Source of the DNA: Massospora cicadina
Taxonomy: Eukaryota; Entomophthoromycota; Entomophthoromycetes; Entomophthorales; Entomophthoraceae
NCBI GenBank assembly: GCA_022478985.1
Contig: JAKSZP010009247.1
Span: 62,001 to 126,000 of the forward strand
Length of the DNA: 64,000 nt
Reading direction: 5' to 3'
Part shown: piece by piece, positions 57,005 through 64,000 of the stretch
Layout: the number at the start of each line of letters is the position of its first letter
Position numbering within the stretch: position 1 is the first letter of the stretch
Translations under genes and position numbers: made by a program
Notes under the pieces: generated by a model
What the model was told of the DNA's origin: nothing
Seen by the model: the letters and a program-made list of their open reading frames with translations, nothing else
Databases searched by the model: none

Positions 57005-58148
57005 TAGGCCAAAACTGTAAATAGCAACCTGAAATGAACCAGGATGTCATGGCCCCAGGGACCACTGTCTGGGTGATGGGAAGAGTGGGATCAGATTAGG
57101 TGGTTTGAATTTCGTCATGATAAAATATGAATTTGGAGCATGGGAATTTTTATTGAATTGAGAACAGAAAATCAACCATCAATTTTATCAATGTGTTATG
57201 AATGCTTAAATAGACAATTAATTTGGGTAATAGCTTAGGAATTCGCAGGATTGGGGACCTCAGGATTTGGCCTAACCTGGTGAACTTTGAGTGAGGGGAG
57301 AAAACAAACTTAATTTGAACTGACTTCAAATTAGTGGCAGTGGGCTGAGTCACTGTCAGTTCATCTGTGGATGCTCAAATTGTAGATTTACCATGGTTCC
57401 AATGATCAGCGTGATGGCATCTCACTCAACGGCAATGGAAACCTCCCAAAGCCACCCCACTTAGGGGAATCCCAAGAGGTCAGGATTGGGTTCAGGGTGC
57501 TTAACCTGCCTGCATCTGGTCGCTTTGGCATCCGTTTGACCAAGTGGGATTCAATGGACAGCAATTTTGATATTTTCAGGGATTGTTCTAATTGATGGCA
57601 ACTTTTGATAATGGCCCAATGCCATCGGCGAGTTTCACCAAAAATTTAATATTGGATGCTTTCTTCATTGAAAGTAAATGTCTGTCAGGCCTTGTTCCTG
57701 ATATTTTCAGGGAGGGTTCCAAACTGGCGGCAACTTCCAATAATAAACTAATGCCATAGGTGAGTGTTATCAAGTCTTTGACATTTACCACTTTTTACTG
57801 AAGGTACACGCCTGTTGGGCTTTGTTATGAATGATTTGGGACTATCAACTATTAAGGCCAAAGATTCATTGTTATTGATTGTATTTGGCCCCTTTGCCCG
57901 ATGCAGATGCTGATTCTTTGCCAAATTGCTACAGATCCCCTCAATTTACCATATTGATTCTCCAGAATTAAGAACTGGGGTTGGGGGCGGGATCCCTAAA
58001 GGGTAAGCCATAACCCACCACTCATCCACCAAATGAGTGAGATTTGCCATGGGAGACTAGGGGGGCCGCCAGCCTTTTGGCCCCTTCTTGGATGGGAAAG
58101 GGAACACTTTCTCAATCCAAATGGAGGGGCGCTCCCCCTGGACTTACA
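56863..58148 (-). repeat. 5' LTR of element H
   Basis: It is 1286 bp long, as read on the minus strand TGTAAGTCC .. CTATCATGACA. It matches 24588-26472 apart from solo LTR M and is followed on the plus strand by ATACC (58149-58153). Confidence 0.87.
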
Positions 58149-58153
58149 ATACC

Positions 58154-59050
58154 CTAAAGAATGCTACCCTCACTTTGCAATTGACTTTATGACCTCTTAA
58201 CCTTACATGTAAACTCCTATTGGATAATTCAGTTAATTAATAGTTCAGTCAATTTAAGTGATGCAGTTTATTTTCCTTGTAAGTGATTTATTGTGCACGA
58301 GATTCTATATTCTCAACCATACCACAGTAATAACCTTCCTTGTTGAAAGAATGGTTTTTATTGTTATTGTTTCCCAAATGCTGGAGCCTAGGAGAATTCT
58401 ATCACAGCAATATTTGCTATCTGATTTCCCATTTGGGAGATATTAGAGAAACCATTTTCAACATAGATTTAAGTTTTTAAATTTGGTTTAGCTTCTAGAC
58501 AGCCATTGATGATGGGATAATTAGGCTCCTACGCCTAAGAAATTTAATTTACTTATCTTTTTAATTTTCATTTAATGCTGGAGTGGAAATACCATTATTC
58601 TAGTTTAAAATTCTATCTTTTCTACACTTCCCCATAGTACAAATTACCTATTTTTTTAAATATATTGTTTTAATTTAAATTTGCAATAACTTAGGTTTCT
58701 TAACAGCAAGGTTCTAATAAATGAACCCAATATTGATATTGTTTACTTTAGTAGTATTTAAGCAATTCCAGAGACCCCAAATGCATTTTTTTCTTTTCCA
58801 CTTTATCTCTACCAAGTGGGACATTGGAGTCAACCAATCAATTCTAGATTTTCAACCCACAATTTTAGTAGGATTTTTTCTTTTTAATTTGAAGCTTATT
58901 TAAATTGCTAATTTAATTGAGAAAATTCTCTTTTTAATTCAATAATTTATAGTTTTTCATTTTTAATTTTATTTGGGAGTACACAACCAGAGACAACGCA
59001 CTCAAGGGATGGGATGGGTGAGTAATTGGAAATACTTTTAAAGGCGGGTA
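58154..59050. other. AT-rich sequence without recognisable gene
   Basis: This stretch lies directly right of element H and was therefore next to 24582 before H inserted. No ORF of note, LTR or RNA gene is visible; short open stretches are chance. Confidence 0.5.
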
Positions 59051-59054
59051 GCAC

Positions 59055-59740
59055 ATGAAGTGGTTTGGTGTTAGTTGCACAGCCTCAGCATCACACCTTG
59101 CAGTGGGTCACCGTTTAGGGAGGACCTTGGTTACCTCAGGCAAGAGGGCTTTCTATAAACATGTTTGGTGCACTGCAGAAATTTTAACCATGTGTGAAAT
59201 GGCTCATGACACTACTTGTGTACACTGTTTTGGTGGAATGGCATTCCCAAACAGCCAGCAGCAAAAGTTTTTGTTTAACAAAAGCAAAAGTTATTAATGG
59301 CCCTAGCTGGGTCAAACCTTTGGGGCTTGAAGTGGCGGTGACTCAGTTACTATGGATCGCCCATAATGCTAAAATGAAATTTATCTTGTTGCAATCTAGG
59401 TCTCAATGCCTTGACCTGGCCTGGAAGAGCATGTCTTTGGGTAGATGGTTGGGATTTGTGGTTCATAGCTGTGCTAAAAACACCGCTTCCTCCTAGACTC
59501 TTACTTCTGTTTTACACAAAGCATACCTGTGGTGCAGCAGATCTTCTTTACTGCATACTGTGCACTGCATGTGCATGGCGTTTGAGTGAACCCATATGCA
59601 AAAAATGTGTTTACCAGCTCTCCAATGCAAGGTTGTAATATTGGGGTGGAGTAGAGGCTCAATCGTATTCTCCAGGTGGTATTATGGAGCTTGGATGGGT
59701 GATTTATTCACCAGAAATCCAGCACTGGGATTGGCTGGAT
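59055..59740. other. Unassigned coding-like stretch near the LINE 3' end
   Basis: Both strands have overlapping open stretches (plus 59194-59496 and 59411-59638). The minus strand would be the continuation of the LINE ORF2 C terminus, which often carries a cysteine-histidine motif; CCTTGMLC at about 59540 is compatible but not convincing. I cannot say which strand, if any, was coding. Confidence 0.3.
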
Positions 59741-61450
59741 GAATGGGCCCTCAGAATTTGTATTGGCTGGTGGCACTGGGTGCCAGTAAAGTGTTAGAGT
59801 TTTTCTGTTTTTTCCCATGGCGCATTTCTTGGGCTTTAAGTTCAATCCTTGGTGCAATTTTTAATATATTTAAATAATGGAGCATTGCCTTGGCCTCTGA
59901 CATCATGTCCCAAGGCCCTACTAGCACTGGGCGTGAACTTTGATAGTTGAATAGGGTGGTCAGGGATCCTGGGTTCCTGAGAGCCAGGTTTCTGGTTATT
60001 TGGGTCCTTGCTGCAGATGCCCATAGAGGCGGATTCCCTTCCTGTGAGGTCGCAGCACCAATCAATTTCATGAATATGTTAATGGCGTTGCATTCAGGGG
60101 AAATTAGCCCCATTTAGCCTTCAGAAGTTGGCCCCCTAAGTGTGGTGATCCTGCCTAGGGGGAGCGTGAGCAATAGAACCAGGGTTATAGAATTGATGTG
60201 AGTTTTTTGTTTTATTTTTTTGATGAAGAAAATAGCATATGTGGGGTACCAAATTTCTGAGAAGAGCACAGTATTCTAAAAGCGACATTTCCCAGCAAAA
60301 GAAGTCTTTCTGAACTTCCACCCTGCCACTGTCCTTTGGATATCCTTAAGAACTTTTCTTCCACCTCTTGAGTTGCTATACCCACACTTTTGATGGGGAT
60401 TCTTAGGTGTTTGATGGATTCCATTGAGCAAGGGATTTGATAAGGATGGTGGAATAAAGCTAAATTTCTTACACTTCTTCACTTTGCTCGTGTTTGTGAT
60501 ATTTATTTTTGTACTCTTGTTTTTAAGGCTTAAGCGCTTAGCATTTGATAGCACCAAGACTTGTGATTTGGTTTTGTTGAGTTTGTCTTGGAAGGCTTTT
60601 TCAATTGGGATAATTATCTCCTCTACCTTTTTATAATACGCCTTAAAGGAGACCTCTACCACACAGTCATCTGCAAAGGCCAAAATCTCAAATGTTTTTG
60701 CCCCTTGTACTTTATACCAGCTAACTGTTTCTTTATCACTCATAGTAAAGGGTCAATTGTGAGTTTTTACAGGATAGGGCTAAGTGGGTCCCCTTGACGG
60801 AGGCCTCTTTCTGGTGTGACCAGAGGTGAAATTAATGAAGACCTAAGAACTGAGAAGGTGGACGACAGCTGGTGATTTGCTATAAATGAGATAAAGGGTT
60901 TTAGGAAACCTTGCTTTTTAATTATTGTAAGCAAATAATCCAAGTCTACTTTATCATATGCCTTGGATTTGTCTAGAAAGCAGAGCATGCCATTGGATGC
61001 TCCTTTCAGTGTGTTTGTTACTTTGTGTATGTTGTCCCAGATGCTCTTCCCTGGGGTGAAACCATGATGTTGTGGGGCAAGGCACTCCTTAGCTTTTTCT
61101 GAGAGACGCTTAATCCATAATCTTTCCTATTATCATCATATCCATGTTGATTAGAGATAGTGAGCGCCAGTTGTTTAGGTCAGTACGCTCCCTTTTTTGT
61201 GGAGCAATATGGCATAGGCTTCCGCGCCTCCTAGGATCACCATCCCTTCTTGCAGACTTGAGTTAAAGAGAAAAAGCATAGGCTTCCTTATTGCTTCATG
61301 GTGTACTTTATAGTACTAATAGGGGATATCGTCTGGTCTTGATGACATGTTGGTAGGGAGTCTCCGTAGAACTTGTGTTAGCTCATCCTCCGTTATGAGA
61401 TCAACAAGGTTGGCTAAATGCTCATCGTGGTTGTGGACAACATTGATGAA
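59650..61450 (-). pseudogene. LINE ORF2 reverse transcriptase and C-terminal region
   Basis: In order on the minus strand: TEDELTQVLRRLPTN with SSRPDDIP (for the usual PGPDGIP), a block NNWRSLSLINMD, FLDKSKAYDKVDLDYL (first catalytic aspartate), RGLRQGDPLSPIL, and EILAFADDCVVEV (the F-A-D-D box, intact). After that KFRKTSFAGKCRF and LFSEIWYPTY mark the thumb/connection, then MGLISPECNAINIFMKLIG. Several frame changes and stops separate the blocks. Confidence 0.85.
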
Positions 61451-61949
61451 GTAGTTCTTAGCAGCTTCCTCTGTAGGGGCCGCCTTATACAGTTATGAGT
61501 AGTAGGAGTGGGTGATGGATGCTACTGCTTCTGGGTTGCTAGTGGTTTAGACTTCACGTGTTTGAGGTTCAGTGAGACTGGTGTTTTTGGACCCAATTTG
61601 TAAATTCTGGTAGAAAAACTTGGATGGTTGATCCCCCTGAGCAGCCCATCTGGCCCCTAATTGGAGGGCCTCCATGTGCATTTGGAGTTTTTTATGTTTC
61701 TTGACGATTAATGTCTGTTTCACTTAAATCTCTAGACCACTATAGTGAGTAGCTGCTATGGGGTGGTTATCTTTCCAGATGGTTTAATATTTTCTGGCTT
61801 TAGCAAGTTCTGCTATTTCTTTCCTTGTGCGATGAGAGCTGCGTAGCTGGGGCCAATAAAATTCATTTTTTAACATCTTTACACTGCTGCCATAGGGTTT
61901 CAGAGTCAGTGCATTTAGCTAGTTCTTCTGCAAGTATTTTTGTCTGATC

Positions 61950-62760
61950 TTCTACTTGGACCAGATTCACGTTCTTTGGAAGCATCCTTTCCAGTGGTAG
62001 TTCTTGGGCAGTTCTTCCTTTGATTAGAGACTAATTTTCACCATTCTATGGTCGGATAGGTGTAAGTTGATTGTTGCAAAACCTTCATCTTGTGATTCCA
62101 ACAACACAGGTATGGGTATCCAATCCAGTATAGTGAAACTGATAAGTTATTTAATCATAATATTTGGCCGCGTCAGAATTGGAAAATATGATTCTGAGAA
62201 TGATTTGTCAGCTAAAAGGCTTTTTTATTAATTGCTATAATTGGCTCAATCCTATTGGTGGGTTCATGACATTTGGCTATCTGTCACAAGTTCTGTCCAT
62301 CTAGCAATTGAAGTCCCCTAGGTAAATCGTTTCTTCTGGAAGGTTCAAATCAATTAGGTTGCTCAGAAACTCTTACTTTTTGTCCGCTTTAACAAGGGCA
62401 TATACTGATGCAGCCTGATATGATTGGTTCCCCCATTTGAAAGCTAAAATTAGAACCCTACCTTCAAAATGAAAGTAGTAGTTGGTGATTGTGATGGCAG
62501 TTGATGCTTTGATTAGAAATCCACAAAAGCTAATCCAGAATGTTCACAAAGAGAGAAAGAGTCTTGACCACTCTTCCTATTTTTCAGTGGTGCACTTGCA
62601 CTCCTGCAAGGCAAGCACATCCACCGGTGGGTTTAGCAGGAGCCTTTGTTTCTTATCCAGGGACTTAGTGGATGAGAGTCCTGCTATGTTGAGAGTCTCA
62701 AATGTTAGAGAGCCCAGCACGCCTGCTATGTCTGCATAGGGCCTGATTGGCCCTGTGCAG
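61950..62760 (-). pseudogene. LINE ORF2 endonuclease domain
   Basis: VDVLALQECKC near 62600 carries the conserved L-Q-E of AP-type LINE endonucleases, and ETIYLGDFNC near 62320 the G-D-F-N motif. The enzyme nicks target DNA to start reverse transcription. A stop follows GDFNC directly. Confidence 0.8.
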
Positions 62761-63029
62761 CTGAGGTAGCTTGCTAGGATTTGGAACTAGTCATAGGACC
62801 CTCATAAATGGTTTGGGCTGGCGGTGTACTTAAATGCCTTTAAGGTGGCCCAGAGTTCTGGTTTGGTTCTCCATACAATGAGCTTATTAACCTTTATCCC
62901 ATTGAGGGTTGAGAATTTGTTGACTTGTGAAACGGGTTTGTTGACTGGTACTTGAGTGGGTTGGGCTCCATTGTGTACAGGTAGGAAGTGTGCATTGTCC
63001 ATTTCTGATTATATGCCCACTGCTCATTA

Positions 63030-64000
63030 TCTTGCGGCTGCTGGGCTGTCTTATGGCGGTCATACTAGAGAGGTGCCATGTTGTTGCTCAATGTTTCGCT
63101 TGACCACTTCCTCCCAAGCTGCTGCTTCCTTCTTCTCTTTCTGCTACTTCTGCTTGGACTTCTCAGCCGCCTTTCTGGCCATCTTTGCTTTTTTACGTTG
63201 CTCTGGGGAGACCAGTTGGATCACCTCATAGTTAGCCTGTGATCCTCAGAGGCGGGCTGTTAATGCGTCCCATGATCTATTTCCTTTGGACTTTTTTCAA
63301 ACTCAATAAACTTTCTTCCCACCATGTAGCTGGACAGGCATTGTTTTTTATGCCCTACTTTGTTGCAGATCGTGCATATGGGTGGACTCATTTCTGGGTG
63401 GACTGAGAAAGGGCGAGACCGGTTCTCCTTTGGGTCTAAGTTGTACTCTTTGTGTGGGATTTTGTTGATGTTGCCCTCAGAATCAATGTCTAGCATATCA
63501 TTGGTACAGCCTTGTCTGTAGCCAGGTGGGACAAGAGGAGATATTTTCTCCATTTCAAAATAAACTAGTTCTCCATATGCGCTCAGGCCTCTTGTTAGCA
63601 CTGCCTTCAGATAGTACCACTTTTCAGTGATTGAAGTCCTTCTGGTACCACAAAGAAATTTTCACCATCTCAAAATTGGGTGCATGTGATTGAGATATTG
63701 TCTATAATTATCTCAGGCTCCTTGCCTACTCTCAGCTTAGTGTAGGTGACTACAACTGAGGCAGCTATGGCAGCGTCCGCGGCCTCATCAGTAGCAAGGA
63801 CAAGGTTTTATGTTTCCATAATGAGTTTTTAGTCAAGCTTACGGCTTCTGGGAAGCGTCCTGGGATGGCCTGACAAACTTCTTCGTATAGTCTAGGTTCA
63901 TCAACGCCAAAGTTAATGAGCACAATAGATTCACATGATGACTTGGGAAATTTGTGGCTGATGTTGCCAGTTTGGTGAAAGTCTTGGACCATCTTGAGAT
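63030..64000 (-). pseudogene. LINE ORF1 (gag-like) with zinc knuckle
   Basis: Frame 63601-63260 has CTICNKVGHKKQC, close to a CCHC knuckle (C-x2-C-x4-H-x3-C). A lysine/arginine- and glutamate-rich helical tail follows at about 63230-63060 (EQRKKAKMARKAAEKSKQK, broken by stops). The N-terminal part runs off the window (open stretch 63992-63765). It would bind LINE RNA. Confidence 0.7.

Larger units (their letters stand above)
24588..58148 (-). mobile_element. Element H: chromovirus expanded by nested insertions
   Basis: LTRs at 56863-58148 (5') and 24588-26472 (3') share ATACC duplications. Between them, on the minus strand, lie the gag side (about 56860-56440), protease, RT, RNase H and integrase zinc finger (56433-53985), integrase core (41608-41107), and integrase C terminus with chromodomain (27032-26473). 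The gaps are filled by other elements, each with its own duplicated site, and the integrase reading rejoins at both breakpoints. Without the insertions H is about 7 kb. All frames are broken. Confidence 0.85.
59650..64000 (-). mobile_element. Non-LTR retrotransposon (LINE, Tad1/L1-like), truncated by window end
   Basis: On the minus strand a zinc-knuckle ORF1 (from the window end to about 63030) precedes an ORF2 with apurinic-type endonuclease (about 62760-61950), reverse transcriptase (about 61450-60580) and a C-terminal region (to about 59650). This order is that of Tad1/L1-type LINEs. Stops and frameshifts are present throughout. Neither the 3' tail nor target duplications could be located, and the 5' end lies outside the window. 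Confidence 0.85.

Noticed and set aside
1..64000. CRISPR arrays, operons, Shine-Dalgarno sites
   Set aside because: The window is eukaryotic (spliced eS24, LTR and non-LTR retrotransposons); no regularly spaced identical repeats are present.

Overview
The window is eukaryotic, AT-rich and almost entirely transposable element. The one recognisable host gene is a four-exon ribosomal protein eS24 gene (21989-22534) with three tiny introns (46, 35 and 36 nt). Its sequence, the chromodomain Ty3/Gypsy elements and the Tad1/L1-type LINE point to a filamentous fungus with a large repeat-swollen genome. A rust-like basidiomycete is my best guess, but the lineage cannot be fixed from this window.

Layout, left to right. 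(1) 471-7300, minus strand: an old Gypsy pol (D0). Its integrase is interrupted by a small LTR element E (2154-4876, duplicated site TGGGC), which itself holds a solo LTR (3138-4286, site CACCC). Its RT is interrupted by a 433-bp retroposon with 16-bp target duplications. (2) 7330-9090: a GC-richer block resembling a LINE ORF1 on the minus strand. (3) 9130-21010, plus strand: a decayed Gypsy element B, split by a young chromodomain element A (11062-17025, site CTTAC). (4) 21059-21851: degenerate repeats and Helitron-like 3' termini just upstream of eS24. (5) 21852-24582: the host island with eS24. (6) 24588-58148, minus strand: one chromovirus H (site ATACC at both ends). It has been expanded to 33.6 kb by a solo LTR M in its 3' LTR, element C (site CTGCT) which carries element F (site CACTG), and a solo LTR L (site AACTT) which carries element J, which in turn carries element K (site CCTCT). 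(7) 58154-59050: AT-rich non-coding sequence. (8) about 59650-64000, minus strand: a LINE with zinc-knuckle ORF1, endonuclease and reverse transcriptase, running off the window.

All transposon reading frames seen are broken by stops and frameshifts, so none looks autonomous now. Points of most interest: element A carries a 10-nt match between its primer site and the predicted 5' end of its own transcript (Tf1/sushi-type self-priming); A and H both have a hydrophobic reading frame that starts in the LTR and runs into the internal region; F and K share a coding-like antisense region between integrase and 3' LTR; F and K LTRs share a covarying stem-loop; five different families share one primer-binding site; and the eS24 C terminus is altered by a single-base deletion.

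All coordinates and similarities were read by eye. Element boundaries marked by matching 5-bp duplications are firm; domain edges inside decayed pol genes are approximate.
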